Source: Lichenostomus cassidix (taxonomy: Eukaryota; Chordata; Aves; Passeriformes; Meliphagidae). Taken from it: a DNA stretch of 64,000 nucleotides. The position numbers were made by a program, and so were the translations under genes. The DNA lies in the NCBI GenBank assembly GCA_008360975.2, contig CM039210.1, forward strand, positions 19,987,007-20,051,006. Reading direction: 5' to 3'. This document shows, one piece after another, positions 29,640 through 41,085 of this stretch; within the stretch, counting starts at the first letter, position 1; the number at the start of each line of letters is the position of its first letter. The notes under the pieces are model-generated. The model was not told the DNA's origin. It searched no databases and worked only from the letters and a program-made list of their open reading frames with translations.

Positions 29640-30800
29640 TGTGAATTTTCAGGCTTCCTGTATGTTAAGTACTACAGCAGCAACTGCTCTGAGGCACCCT
29701 GGTCAACCCTTGCTCACCTCACCCAGTTGTTTTGAGAAATGGGCTACTGCCCTTCGGTATGGCCCTATTTGTTGGGCCAATACCAGTAGGGCTATGCCTT
29801 GGCGTTCATGGGAAAACAACCAGAAGAGCTTCGTCACATCTGGAAGGCCTAAAGCTGGCGCTCTCATCAGTTCATGTTTAAGTTGAGTAAATGTTCTTTT
29901 GGCCTGCCCAGACCAAATATTTACTTTCAGTTTTTAGCATATTACATAACGGTCTTACCAGCAGTCCAAAGTTATAAATCCACAGTTGACACCATCTTGT
30001 TATACCTAAAAAGGTTAGAAGTTCTTTCACTGTCTGTGGTTGAGGAGTTAGACAAATGGCTTCTTTTTAGTCTTGTCCCAGCTCTTGTTGCCCTCCCAAA
30101 ATCTCTTATCTTAGATATATCACTTGCTTTCTTGTGATTTGGGCTTTCTGTTGAGAAACTTTATATCTGTTAAGTCCTAAGAAATTGAGTAAACTTACTG
30201 TCTATTCATGGTTCATGTCAGCTGGGGTTTTCATCCTGTTTCAGGATTTTGCCACTCAAAAGCAAAAAGCGTTTTACTGTCAGGGGCTGGAGGCAGGCAG
30301 GAAAAGGCATCTTTTAAATCTAAAATTGTACATCACAGTTGTTTATCATTTAACTTAGTTAACAATGTATATGGATTTGCCACCACTGGGTGGAGATCTT
30401 CAGTTATTGATAGTCCTTAAGTCTTGGACCAATCTATAGTTTTTTCCATCTGGTTTCTTTACTGGCAAAATTGGGGTATTATATTCTGGTTCACATCCTA
30501 CTAATAATTTACATTAAAGAAAATCATCTATAATTGATTTAATACCTTTACATCTTCTAATTTTAGGGGGTTTTGCCTGACACGTACTGGTCCCATTCCC
30601 GATTTTAATTTTACCATGATCGGGTCTGCATTTTTAGTTCTTCCTGGTGTTCCAGTTGCCCATACTTTAGAGTACACCTGATCTAATATTTCCTGGGGTA
30701 CTGTGGCTTTGACTTTGGGTGTTGTCAGAGCAAGGCTTAGAGTATAAATAAATTTGTCATCCCTTACTTTGACCAGCTTTGAACTCAATTGCTGTCTCTG
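29640..30800 (-). pseudogene. pol: gamma-like reverse transcriptase, heavily decayed
   Basis: The N-terminal part (30788-30528) is open and contains VWATGTPGRTKNADP and PIMVKLKSGMGPVRVRQ, the protease-RT junction pattern of gammaretroviruses. Beyond 30528 only short scraps are readable on the minus strand because of many stops and shifts. The YxDD motif could not be found with confidence. Confidence 0.72.
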
Positions 30801-31110
30801 GTTTTTCTAATAAATCTCCGCCTAATAATGATTTTGGAGCATCTGGCATGTACAAAAATTTATGCATGCCAATGCTCTTTTTCAATTTATATTTGAGTGG
30901 TTTCACAAAATATGCTTTCTGTTGTTAGCCAGTTGCCCCTATTGCATTTACAAACGGTTCATCTTGTAAAGACAAACATTGGTTCAATATTGAATAAGTA
31001 GCACCTGTATCCACTAAGAATTCTAATTGTTTCACTTGTTTTCCCAGCTCAATTATAACCAGTGGATCTGCTGGGAAATGATCCCCTGGTCTTCTTCAAT
31101 CTTCTTGCAG
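30801..31110 (-). pseudogene. pol: gamma-like protease
   Basis: LEFLVDTGATYSIL carries the aspartic protease DTG active site near 31012-31004. A flap-like region and LLGGDLLEKP follow. One stop lies near 30930. Confidence 0.75.
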
Positions 31111-31119
31111 CTCCTCAAG

Positions 31120-31470
31120 TTAAAGAAGGGGATTATTTGAGGGATAACTTCTGTTCTGCGAACAATTCTTTTTCCAGTGCCCTTCCTGCTTACAAAAGGC
31201 ACACTGATTAATTCCCAGCAGAGGCAATGGATTTTTCACTACAATTTGTTTTGCCCCCTCATCCTCAAGTACCTCCAGGCCTTGGCCTACAGGATACTTT
31301 AATTTCCACTCCTTGTTCTCCCAGAACTGCAATAGTTGCAGTGGCTATGGTTTTACTTAATTTTCTTCTTTCCAAAGCATCTCTATTTCGATATGTCCCC
31401 CACGCTTCTTCAACTAATTTCTTTAAGTCACTCTGGTCATTGGCTTTCATTTTTTGCAAATTTTTCTAAA
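31120..31470 (-). pseudogene. gag: gamma-like gag nucleocapsid
   Basis: One CCHC knuckle, CAFCKQEGHWKKNC, lies in basic surroundings, preceded by the charged capsid end (LERRKLSKTIATA). A single knuckle with this spacing is the gammaretroviral pattern. Confidence 0.82.
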
Positions 31471-32180
31471 TATCATCTGAGGATTGCTCAAGGTATAGGA
31501 AAATTAATTGTTGCTTTCCCTGTTCCCCTGAAGGGTCCAAGGTAGTATACTTTCACATTGCTTCCTGTAATCTATCGAGAAACTCTGTAGGAGTTTCTGT
31601 TGTGTTCTGTTTTACTGCATACAGAGCCCCCCCAATTCACAGATTTAAGTATTGCATTTTCCAACTCAAATTTAATCCATCCTTGGTACGTTTTTAATAA
31701 TTCGTAATGATTTGGGTTATTATAATCCCAGCAAGGTTTCATCATGGGTGCATAATCATCTACAGTCCCCTGTAGAGTCTGTGCAGTAATTTTTGCCTGA
31801 ACATGGGTTCTGGCTGCTTTCAAAACCAGCTCTTTTTCTGTATTGGTTAGTGTATCCAGTATTAAGTCAATATCCTCCCAGTCTGGGTCCAACGCTTTTA
31901 TGAAACCTCCAAACCTTTTAGCTATTCCTGATGGATCATCTCAATATTTCCTAACCGTCTCTTTCCAGCTGTCTAAGTCCCCCATAGAAAAATTCACTTT
32001 TAGCCATATTGGCCCTGTGGGTCCAGCAGCCTCTCTCAGAGGGGTCTGCAAGGCATGTCGAGTAGTCACTCAGTTTTCGGGAGAAACTGAGCGAGCCCTC
32101 AGTTTCCCTTGAGTTTGCCTGCTCAGAGGACAAAAAGATAGGGAAGGGGAAGCGCTGTGTCTTCCTCTTTCTGTTCACCT
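31471..32180 (-). pseudogene. gag: gamma-like gag p12/capsid
   Basis: Capsid segments are readable: DPDWEDIDLILDTL, YAPMMKPCWDYNNPNHYELLKTY, and upstream a PLREAAGPTGP-like stretch with DSWKETVRKYWDD. Frame changes occur near 31625 and 31940. The MHR equivalent near 31560 is damaged. Confidence 0.75.
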
Positions 32181-32389
32181 GCCCTTTTCTGGTGACAGTG
32201 AGTAAGAAGGCTCATTTTCCCCCTCTTCGTCTACCCTGGGCAGACCGACAAAGTGCTCAATTCTTTGTTCAGACTGCTTATCTTGATATTTGAGACAATG
32301 CTTTCCTATGGAGCATGCCGAGCAACATCACATCAGTTTTCCTACTCCTTGCTCCCAGTTTTCTTTCTCTAAAGTTAATACAAAAGGGT

Positions 32390-32760
32390 CTCTTGGGCTA
32401 AATTAATACTACATTCCCTTTGCCACTCGGGGTGATCTCTGAGCACAAAGAACATGTCTGCATACACTATTTCATCCCATTTTCTTCACCTATGCAAAAA
32501 CAAGATGAGCTGTAATAAAGTATTAAAGTTTAATGTTCCATTCTCTGGCCACTTTTCCTCACTCCCTAATTTAAATAAGGGACACCATTGAGTACAGTAT
32601 TTGATAAGGGACTTTTTACTAACAGTTCCCCCTGGTGCCCCCCCCATCTCCTTCCACTGGACTAGGATACACCCTAAGGGGCTTTTAGCTACTAGTTTTG
32701 GCTTTGTTTCCCATTTTACTCCTCTTCTGCTTTGCTCTTCTTTGGCCACTCCCCTCACAG
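32390..32760 (-). pseudogene. gag: gamma-like gag matrix
   Basis: SPLGCILVQWKEMGG, then KKSLIKYCTQWCPLFKLG and EEKWPENGTLNFNTLLQL, follow the gammaretroviral matrix pattern. It is open from 32758 to 32486. The N-terminal Gly for myristoylation cannot be placed because the frame is broken upstream. Confidence 0.75.
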
Positions 32761-33164
32761 GGCTACAGAAATGCGAATTTAGGCTCTACACTTGCTTTCC
32801 ACTTATTTGTGCATCTCAGTCGTGTCTTTTTACTCTCACACAATCAATCTGGGACTTGCTTTGCTCATGTCTGGCCATTTCTCTCATGGGACAACAGAAC
32901 TGCAGATTGGAGCTCTGCACTTGCTTTGTGCACTATTGCACGTCTCAGCCACTCACACGTTCATTCACTTTCACCAATAAAATTTTCATCAGAGAAAAAA
33001 CCCTTTCCTCTACAGGTTTAAATAGGAAAAGAAAAACATCCCATCAACCTCTTTATTCTGGAGCAATGACAGCTAAAAGCATTTCCTGTAATTCTTCTAG
33101 GGATTTGTTTATTGCCTCTTCTAGTACTGTTTCCTGGAATATGAGTATTCCCTCCTTCCTAAAG

Positions 33165-33692
33165 TCCTTGTTCTAAATTAAACCTTTTCAATTCTGTCCT
33201 ACAAAGCATAATGTGTGGTATAATAGAGAACTCGTTAAAGGTTTTCTCCTGACAACCTGGACAAAACCAACAAGTCCTTTCTTTTGTGTCAAAATTACTA
33301 ATGTGACCACACTGTATACAGATGACACATAGGTATATCAGATGACATTCCCCACACAACAAACACAATGAAGGGGATGCTCTCTCATCTGCTACTTCTA
33401 CTAGTTATGTCAGACTTTTTTCTATTAACTTTTAACACACACAGGGGACAGTGATGGATGGTTTAAAACAGGTATGGACAAAATAGACTACAAGACTTAA
33501 TAAGATTGCCAGTCCAATTCCTAGTCCCAATTCTGACCACAACATCAATACTGTTGAAGAGGCAGAAGTGTGGTCTGTGTAGATTGACAAAAATAATACA
33601 CAACCAAAGTAGTAAAAATTACCACTAATGCTGCTTTGATACCAATACCATAAAAATCGGAAAAAATTCATCAATGCATTCAGAAAAACCAA
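33165..33692 (-). pseudogene. leader reading frame: hydrophobic segments plus Cys-rich domain
   Basis: Between the primer site and gag matrix, one minus frame (33692 down to 33165) is open except for two stops near 33434 and 33407. It encodes two hydrophobic stretches (YYFGCVLFLSIY; LGLGIGLAILLSLVVYFVH), then a Cys-rich stretch with CLLCGEC, CVICIQCG and CWFCPGC, spaced like a zinc ribbon. No family is recognised. It may be a degenerate leader protein, or chance frames in a 1.4-kb leader. Confidence 0.4.
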
Positions 33693-33699
33693 TTCCCAA

Positions 33700-34138
33700 A
33701 AACAAGCTAAAATTCATGTATGCCAATAAGTCAAATACCTCTATTGTTCCCAAAAGGGGTGGGAATGAAGTCTGCAGTCATTAATGAAGCATACAGAATA
33801 CCAATTAAAAAATTCTAATTTTCCACAAAAGGGGCTCAATGTTGCACTCCCCACTCAAGGGGCTCAATGCAGCACTTCCCACTCAAAGGAAAAACCCAAT
33901 GTATACCTTAAAAGGTGCCAGCAACCCAGTATACCTGCATACAGCTTAAGGAGTGTACTAGTTTGACTAGTTGAGTTACAACAAGGTAAAGGGTGCTTTA
34001 AAGTTTGCATACCTCAATGTCAGGATCTTGTCTGCTCCTGTGATTATCCACTGGAGCATGGGGAGTCTCTCCAGAGAAGTCTCTAGCAGTGCCCAGAGAG
34101 TCCCTGGCTCCGGAGGGTCTCGGACCCAAATGGAGAGG
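33700..34138 (-). other. gamma-like ERV leader, noncoding
   Basis: No convincing frame. A short repeat (aaaggggctcaatgt / caaggggctcaatgc, 33826-33875) and an internal GC-rich segment near 34030-34130 are visible. Confidence 0.4.
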
Positions 34139-34156
34139 CTTCTGCCTGGCTCGCCA
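34139..34156 (-). promoter_or_regulatory. candidate primer binding site
   Basis: Minus-strand TGGCGAGCCAGGCAGAAG starts with TGG and lies three bases from TGA...GTCA-type LTR sequence (34160-34242, truncated by LTR-B). I cannot name the tRNA. Confidence 0.5.
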
Positions 34157-34242
34157 AACTGACTCAAAGGAATCTACTCCACAACAGGTACTGTAAAGCA
34201 TACCTTTACTGACATCAAGAGATCATGAAGGGGTTCACACCT

Positions 34243-34451
34243 TGCATTGGTTTTGCACGGCCTGGTTTTTGGTAGTGGGTGGGGCCACACAGTTGGCTCT
34301 GGTGTGAAGCTTCTGGAAGCTTCCACCATGTCAGACAGTGCCAATCCCTGGTGGGTCTGAAGATGGACGTGCTGCTGGCCAAGGCTAGGCCAATTAGAAA
34401 TTATGGTAATGCCCCTGTGATAACATATTTAAGAAGAAATCAAAATAAAGG
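34243..34451 (+). mobile_element. solo LTR-B, copy 2, part 1
   Basis: Starts TGCATTGGTTTTGCACGG, like the start at 46624. It is split at 34451 by LTR-A (TSD AAAGG) and continues at 35400. Confidence 0.82.
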
Positions 34452-35399
34452 CGTCAGAGACTGAAATAGTTCATGCCTCAAACATTGATATAAACTTTTG
34501 CTCATTATAGCAAAACTGTATAAAGGAGCCATCGAAGCCCACTCCTCCCTAAAGAATGCCTGACTGGACCTTTGGACTGAAAGTCAAAATGTTGAGATTA
34601 CATTAAAGGAAACCCATTCTTTAATAATCTCAGGCCTGGGGAGAAGTAAACCAGGAAAAGAATGTGAGCCAAACCCAGCAGCCATGCTAAGAATCATCTC
34701 TGGCTTGCTTCAGGGTGGGGGAGGTTGTAGCCCACAGAGCCATTTGCTGGGAGCAGGTTTGCAGAGATTTTCCCCCCACCCGAGGTGGGGGGAGGAAGTT
34801 TTGGTGTGTTGCAACCTCTGCTCAGGGGCAGTGAACCCATTGTCCCTTATGCAAACTGGCTATGGAACCCCCAACCCTGGGAAGGTGACATCCATGGGAC
34901 ATCCACGTGAGAAGCAACTGAGGGGGTGCCTTAATCCATCAAAGGCCCCCCCCAAAGTGCCCCCCCCGAGTTATTCCTGAGGCCTTACACCACAGGACTG
35001 CACGTAATGCAACAAATTTGGAGTCTGTTGTAAGAGACAATGGCAAACCGTCCCCCTCCCAGGGGGGTGCCTGGGTTTTCCCACCTAGCCTGAGTGTATA
35101 TTAACCCATCGGATTCTATGTGTTTCGGGGGTACCATCACCACCAAGAAGACCAGCTGGAAAGAATCAACAGAACATCGTTGGGATCCACAGATTGTGAT
35201 ATTTTCATTATTCTGTCTTTGTAACCCTCTTTCTGTTTCCCCAACCTATTGCTATTTCTTTCTCTTCTTTTGTCTCTCTTCTCTCTTTCTCTCATATTTA
35301 CGATCAAATAATACCTGTACTATTGACAGGCATATAGTCTCATTTGCACCTTAATTTGGCAGAGGCATTTCTAATAACCTTAATAATTGGATTGTGACA
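34452..35399 (+). mobile_element. solo LTR-A, copy 2 (948 bp, TSD AAAGG)
   Basis: Perfect duplication aaagg at 34447-34451 and 35400-35404. Ends are CGTCAGAG (first T mutated) and TTGTGACA. It is the same family as the minus copy 3446-4254, sharing the pyrimidine/purine run and both termini. It is inserted in LTR-B. Confidence 0.93.
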
Positions 35400-36101
35400 A
35401 AAGGTGGCGGTGTAATTTTCCAGCCAGAGAAGAGTAGCAGGTGAGACTATGTGAGGACTCAACAGGCAGACACCAAGGTCAGTGAAGAAGGAGGGGGAAG
35501 AGGTGTTCCATTCACCAGAGCTGAGAGTCCTCTGCAGGCTGTGGTGAGGACCATGGTGAAGCAGGTTGTCTCCCTGCAGCCCATGGAGGTCCACAGGGGA
35601 TGCAGAGATCCACCCGCAGCCTGTGGGGGAGGAGCCCACGCTGGAGCAGGTGGATACCTAGAGGAGGCTGTGATCCTATGGGAAGCCCATGGAGAGAGGG
35701 GCCTGCTCCCAGGCTGGAGCAGCCTGTTCTTGGAGGACTGCATCCCGTGGAAGAGTGACCCACGCTCCAGCAGTTTTTGGAGGACTGCTACCTGTGGGAG
35801 GGACTCACATTCAACAGGTTGCAGGGAGCTGCTGCTAGTGAGATGGAGCCATGTTGGAGAAGTTCACAGAGAGCTGTCTCCCATGGGAGGGACCCCACGG
35901 TGCAGTAGGGGAAGGACTCCTCTCCCTGAGCAGCGAGAGAAACAACAGGTAATGAACTGACCATAACCCCCATTCCCTGCCTCCTTGCATCGCTGGGGTA
36001 GGCAGTAGAGCGGGGAAGGAGGGGAGGGGGCAAGGTGTTTTTAAGGGCTTGCTTTACTTCTTATTATCCTGCTCTGATTCTGTTTGTAATAAATTCGCCT
36101 T
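35400..36101 (+). mobile_element. solo LTR-B, copy 2, part 2
   Basis: Continues LTR-B with the GC-rich segment matching 46860-47400 and a polyadenylation signal AATAAA near 36088. It is split at 36101 by ERVL copy 2. The final part is at 42500-42682. Confidence 0.85.
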
Positions 36102-36563
36102 TGTATTGGTTTGAAAACAAACCAGTGGGAGATCACAAGTCAAGATTAAAATTAAAAATAAGTGAAATAATACAAGGAAAAAGCACTGACAAAGTCAGAT
36201 TCAACCTGACACCCTGTTAGGGTGGTGGTAGCAGTCCAAATGAAGTAATTCAGTTGAAGCAGCGATCCTGTGAAGGACTGGTCTCCACCTGAAGGTCCAG
36301 TGGTAGCTCTTGTCCTCTGGGAACCCAGTAGACAGGGCTAGCTCAGGCAGTTCCAAGGCCAGGTTATATCCAGGTGGGAATGCTTGGCTCTCCCCTCCTG
36401 GGCAGAGCATCTCACAATAGGATAAGTCCATGAGTCATGTGGTGGGTCCTTGATGGCCCATTGTCTGTTATCAGGGGCGGGTCATTAGCAGGTGATAACT
36501 GCTAATGGCCCACAGCTGGTGGTAATAGAATACTTAAATGCATCTATATTGTAACCCAGGACA
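36102..36563 (-). repeat. LTR-C, 3' LTR of ERVL copy 2
   Basis: 462 bp, TGTCCTGGG...ATACA on the minus strand. The outer 62 bp match 42438-42499. A fragment of the same family is at 45350-45542. Confidence 0.85.
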
Positions 36564-36680
36564 TTATCCACCCCTTATTCTATTGCCATCTACATCATTG
36601 CCTAATTTTTTCACACAGTTCTCGCTTAAGATTAGGTCTCCTTGTGGTACACAACGGGTTTCCCCATCTGCCTGTATCAC
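36564..36680 (-). promoter_or_regulatory. ERVL copy 2 3' untranslated region and polypurine tract
   Basis: Minus-strand aaggggtggataa directly precedes the LTR, matching copy 1. The rest is AT-rich and noncoding. Confidence 0.6.
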
Positions 36681-37612
36681 TCACCAAGTGTAACTAGGTC
36701 CTTGGACAAAAACAACCCCACAGATGGGTTTGCTTTTGCCTGAGGTGGGACTAATCCAAACAGTCTTTCCTAAAATACCTCTCATGTGTACCACAGGGAC
36801 TTTATCTCCATCCACTGTGTGCAAAGGCTCGGACTGGGCAGGACTGGCTCGATTGATGGAGCCTCTTGTGTTGACCATCCAGGTGGCCTTTGCTAAGTTC
36901 AGCTCCCAATTTTTGAAGGTCCCCCGCCAAGTGCCTTCAAAGTTGTCTTAAGTAGTCCGTTGCATTGTTCAACTTTCCTGGCAGCTGGTGCATGATAGGG
37001 GATATGGTATATCCATTCAATTCCGTGTTCTCTAGCCCAGGTGCTTATGAGGCTGTTCTTGAAATGGGTTCCATTGTCAGACTTGATTCTCTCAGGGGTG
37101 CCATGTCTCCACAGGACTTGCTTTTCCAGACCCAAGATGGTGTTCCGGGCAGTAGCATGAGGCACAGGGTAGGTCTCTAACCATCCCGTGGTTGCTTCCA
37201 CCATGGTCAGCACGTAGCGATTTCCTTGGCAGGTTTGGGGAAGGGTGATGTAGTCAACTTGCCATACTTCCCCATACCTATACTTTGTCCATCGTCCACA
37301 GTACCACAGACACTTCACCCGCTTGGCCCGTTTGATTGCAGCGCAAGTCTCACAGCTGTGGATGACCTGTGAGATGCTGTCCATGGTCAAGTCTACCCCT
37401 TGGTCACGAGCCCATCTGTACGTTGCATCTCTCCCTTGATGACCAGAGGCATCATGGGCCAAACGAGCTAGAAATAATTCTCCTTTGTGCTGCCAGTCCA
37501 GATCCACCTGTGACACTTTCACCTTGGCAGCTCGGTCCACCTGCTCATTGTTACGATGCTCTTCATTAGCCCGACTCTTAGGTGCATATGCATCCATGTG
37601 TTGAACTTTCAC
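36681..37612 (-). pseudogene. pol: ERVL copy 2 integrase
   Basis: 237 codons are open (37612-36899) with HDASGHQGRD and CETC of the zinc domain, VWQVDYITLP (Asp), KSDNGTHF (Asp) and RKVEQCNG (Glu). The C-terminal domain (36878-36681) is one frame off, so a frameshift near 36900 truncates it. It is better preserved than copy 1. Confidence 0.9.
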
Positions 37613-38523
37613 GGTCAGCTTTTCTGCTCGGGCGGCGATGTCCTGCCAAATCTCAGCATCCTAGATGGGTTTTCCCTTGCACTGCCTGTTGGCCTTTCTC
37701 CTGCAATCTAACCATCCCCACAGAGCATTGGCTACCATCCAGGAGTTGGTGTAGAGATAGAGCCTTGGCCATTTCTTTCATTCGGCAATATCCAAAGCCA
37801 GCTGGACGGCTTTAAGCTCCGCGACCTGACTTGATCCACCTTGTCCCTCGGTAGCCTGTGCAACTCGTCGTGTGGGGCTCCATACTGCAGCTTTCCATTT
37901 CCGATCTGCGCCTACAATTTGGCAGGAACCATCAGTGAAGAGGGCGTAATGCCTTTCACTCTCCGGCAGCTCGTTCTATGGGGGTGCTTCCTCGGCACGT
38001 GTTACTTGTCCTCTGCTTCTTCTGCAGATAATTCAAAAGACTCACCTTCAGGCCAGCTTGTTATAATTTCCAGAATCCCAGGGAGATTTGGATTTCCAAT
38101 ATGGGCATGCTGTGTGATGAGAGCAATCCATTTGCTCCACGTGGCATCAGTGGCATGGCGGGTGGAGGGAACCCTTCCCTTGAACATCCACCCCAGCACC
38201 GGTAGTGGGGGTGCCTGGAGAAGTTGTGCTTCTGTGCTGATCACCTCTGAGGCAGCTTGGACACCTTCATAGGCTGCTAAGATTTCCTTCTCGGTGGGAG
38301 TGTAGTTGGCTTCGGACCCTCTGTAACTTCGGCTTCAGAATCCCAGTGGTCAGCCTCGAGTCTCGTCAGGCACCTTCTGCCAAAGGCTCCAGGACAGACC
38401 ATGGCTCTTGGCTGCGGAGTAAAGCACATTCTTTACCTCTGGTCCTGTCCTGACTGGGCCAAGGGCTACTGCATGAGCGATCTCCTGTTTGATCTGGGTG
38501 AAAGCTTGCTGCTCTTCAGGGCC
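37613..38523 (-). pseudogene. pol: ERVL copy 2 RNase H and RT connection
   Basis: Readable in pieces: RT connection near 38500-38350 (QQAFTQIKQEIAHAVALGP), a tether with WSKWIALITQHAHIGNP (38244-38002), then RNase H around 37930-37700 with its FTDGSC equivalent. Several stops and frame changes (about 37980, 37780 and 38340). It ends at the solo LTR-D. Confidence 0.82.
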
Positions 38524-39379
38524 TGTCAGAGGTTGGGAAGCCTTGGAATTTTTCTCCATCCCTGTTACTAAGCAACAAATAGCAGGGTGATTAGAGCCAT
38601 CAACTCTTTTGTAAGAGACAAAAGGGTGTGCTTGGGCGGGGCAGGGTAAGGCAGGAACTGGCCGTTGGAACTGGCACTCGTTCCGTTGGACCAGGAGGAA
38701 AGGGACTGCTCTTTGCTTCTGGCTGTGACCACAGGAAGGCCGACTGTCCCCTGTTTTCTTCTCCTGGCTGGGTGAGCTTTGATTCAACCTCTTTCCCACT
38801 GGGAAGTGCACGTTTCCCCGGCTGTGTTTTCTCGCAATAGCCGCCAGGAGAGTCCGGCTGCCTCTGCTGCCTGCCCCACTTTGCCGCACGAGACCGCGGA
38901 GTCTGCTGTGACTGTAGAAATCCTTGCTACCTTGCTGGCTAGCCCGGGAGAGCCGGCTCCTGCCCCTGCTGCCCCGCTTTTGCCGCTCTGAGCTGCCTGT
39001 TCCCTCAGCTCTCCGCCATTACCAGCTGAGTGAGGCTGACCTGACCCTGCACCACAGCGCCACCTGCAGCCGCTCGGGAGTCATCGCACTGGCCCTGCTT
39101 GGCCGGGAGCTCAACAGCGCCACCTGCTGTTTTTCAACCGTGATTACCCCGCATGGGAAAGTCATCTGCTATTGGTTTCCGGTTCTATTTGTGGTTGTTA
39201 TTATTGTTATTGCTTGTTTATAGATACTAGTAAAGAACTGTTATTCTTTTTCCCATACCTTTGCCTGAGAGTCCTTGATTTCCAAATTAAATAATTCGGA
39301 GGGAGGGGAAATCACATTCTCTGTCCTAAGAGAGGGTTCAACCTCTCTCAGCAGACACCTGTCTTTTCAAACCAAGACA
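38524..39379 (+). mobile_element. solo LTR-D in ERVL copy 2 (TSD GGGCC)
   Basis: 856 bp, TGTCAGAGG...CAAGACA. Perfect duplication gggcc at 38519-38523 and 39380-39384. Confidence 0.93.
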
Positions 39380-39679
39380 GGGCCCCAGTGGAAATTGTTC
39401 TTCTAGCAGGTTATGAGGTAGAGAGGACTCACGATCTGGCTGTACTCAGGAATGTGCATTCTCCAAAAGCCTATGGCGCCTAGGAAAGCTTGTGTCTCCT
39501 TTTTGCTGGTTGGTGGAGACATCGCGGTGATCTTATTGATGACCTCAGTAGGAATCTGATGTTGTCCATCTTGCCACTTCACTCCCAGGAACTGTATCTC
39601 TCGGGCAGGTCCCTTGACTTTGCTCTTCTTGATGGCGAAGCCAGCTTCTAGGAGAATTTGGATGATTTTCTCTCCTTTC
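39380..39679 (-). pseudogene. pol: ERVL copy 2 RT segment between two LTR-D insertions
   Basis: About 100 codons of RT palm/thumb: KGEKIIQILLEAGFAIK, KGPAREIQFLGVKWQDG, AMSPPTSKKETQAFLGAIGFWRM. The segment is open but bounded by the solo LTRs at both ends. Confidence 0.9.
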
Positions 39680-40597
39680 TGTCGGGGGTTGAGTACATTT
39701 GGAATTTTCTTCCCATTCCTGTTACTAAGCAACAAATAGTTGGGTGTTTTAGAGCCATCAAGTCTTTTGTAAAAGACAAAAGGTAGGCTTGGGCAGGGCA
39801 CAGTAAGGGAAGAGTCGGCCCTGGGAACGCTCTCTCGTGGTTCGGACGCTGAGAGGAGAGGCTGCTCTTTTTGCTTTTCGGCTGCCACCAGAGGAAATCC
39901 AACTGTGCCCTGTTTTTCTCTTCTCCTGGCTGGGTGAGCTTTTGATTCAACCTTTTTTCCCACTGGGAAGGGCACGTTTCCCTGGGCTGCATTTCCTCGC
40001 AGCTGCTGCCGGGGAGCCCGGCTGCCTCTGCCGCCTGCCCCCGCCCTCTGCCGCACGAGACCGCGGCATCTGCTGTGACTGCAGAAATCCTTGCTACCTC
40101 GCTAGCTAGCCGGGGAGAGAGCCAGCTCCTACCCCTGCTGCCCTGCTTTCTTGCTGCTCCGAGCGGCTTTCACTGCCCTCCGCGCTTTCTCAGCCTGCTC
40201 GCCATTACCAGTTGTGTGTGAGGCTGACCTGACCCTGCGCCACAGCGCCACAGCGCCACCTGCAGCCGCTCGGGAGTCATCACACCTGCCCTGCCCAGCC
40301 GGGAGCTCAACAGTGCCCCTGCTGCTTGCGACTGTGATTACCCCGCACGGGAAAAGGCTCGGCAGCTCACAAATCATCTGCTATTGGTTTTCTGGTTCTA
40401 GTTGTGGTTGCTATTATTGTTATTGCTTGTTTATAGATACTAGTAAAGAACTGATATTCCTTTTTCCCATACCTTTGCCTGAAAGCCCTTGATTTACAAA
40501 ATTAAATAATTCGGAGGGAGGAAAAAAAAATCACATTCTCTGTTCTAAGGGAGGGTTCAACCTCTCTTGGCAGACACCTGTCTTTCAAACCAAGACA
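39680..40597 (+). mobile_element. solo LTR-D in ERVL copy 2 (TSD CTTTC)
   Basis: 918 bp, TGTCGGGGG...CAAGACA. Perfect duplication ctttc at 39675-39679 and 40598-40602. Confidence 0.93.
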
Positions 40598-41085
40598 CTT
40601 TCCTAAATACTTCCATTGCTGTGTTCCCCCACAAAATGATGTCATCAATATACCGCAAATGTTCTGGAGCCTCACCCTTTTCCAGTGCAGCCTGGATCAG
40701 TCCATGGCAGATGGTGGGACTGTGCTTCCACCCCTGGGGCAGTCAGTTCCACGTGTACTGCACACCCCTCCAGGTGAAAGCAAACTGAGGCCTGCCGTCT
40801 GCTGCCAGAGGAATGGAGAAAAAGGCATTGGCAATGTCGATGGTCGCATACCACTTTGCTGCCTTGGATTCTAGCTCATACTGAAGTTCCAGCATGTCCG
40901 GTACAGCAGCACTCAGTGGTGGTGTGACTTCATTCAGGCTATGGTAATCCACCATCAGTCTCCATTCTTCACTGGACTTATACACCGGCCATTTAGGGCT
41001 ATTAAAGGGTGAGTGGGCCTTGCTGACCACCCCTTGGCTCTCCAGCTCACGAATCATCTTATGGATGGGGGCCACAGAGTCTCTG
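40598..41085 (-). pseudogene. pol: ERVL copy 2 RT fingers and palm
   Basis: Minus frame 41102-40743 encodes IRELESQGVVSKAHSPF, WRLMVDYHSLNEVTPP, YATIDIANAFFSIPL. After a frameshift near 40743 the YIDD motif follows at about 40645. It is interrupted by LTR-D below and LTR-F above. Confidence 0.9.

Larger units (their letters stand above)
28860..34156 (-). mobile_element. gamma-like (class I) ERV, 5' part, decayed
   Basis: Minus-strand order is truncated LTR and primer site (34139-34242), long leader, gag matrix, capsid, nucleocapsid, protease, RT, RNase H. It stops in RNase H at about 28860, with integrase, env and 3' LTR missing. Frequent frameshifts and stops indicate age. Confidence 0.8.
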
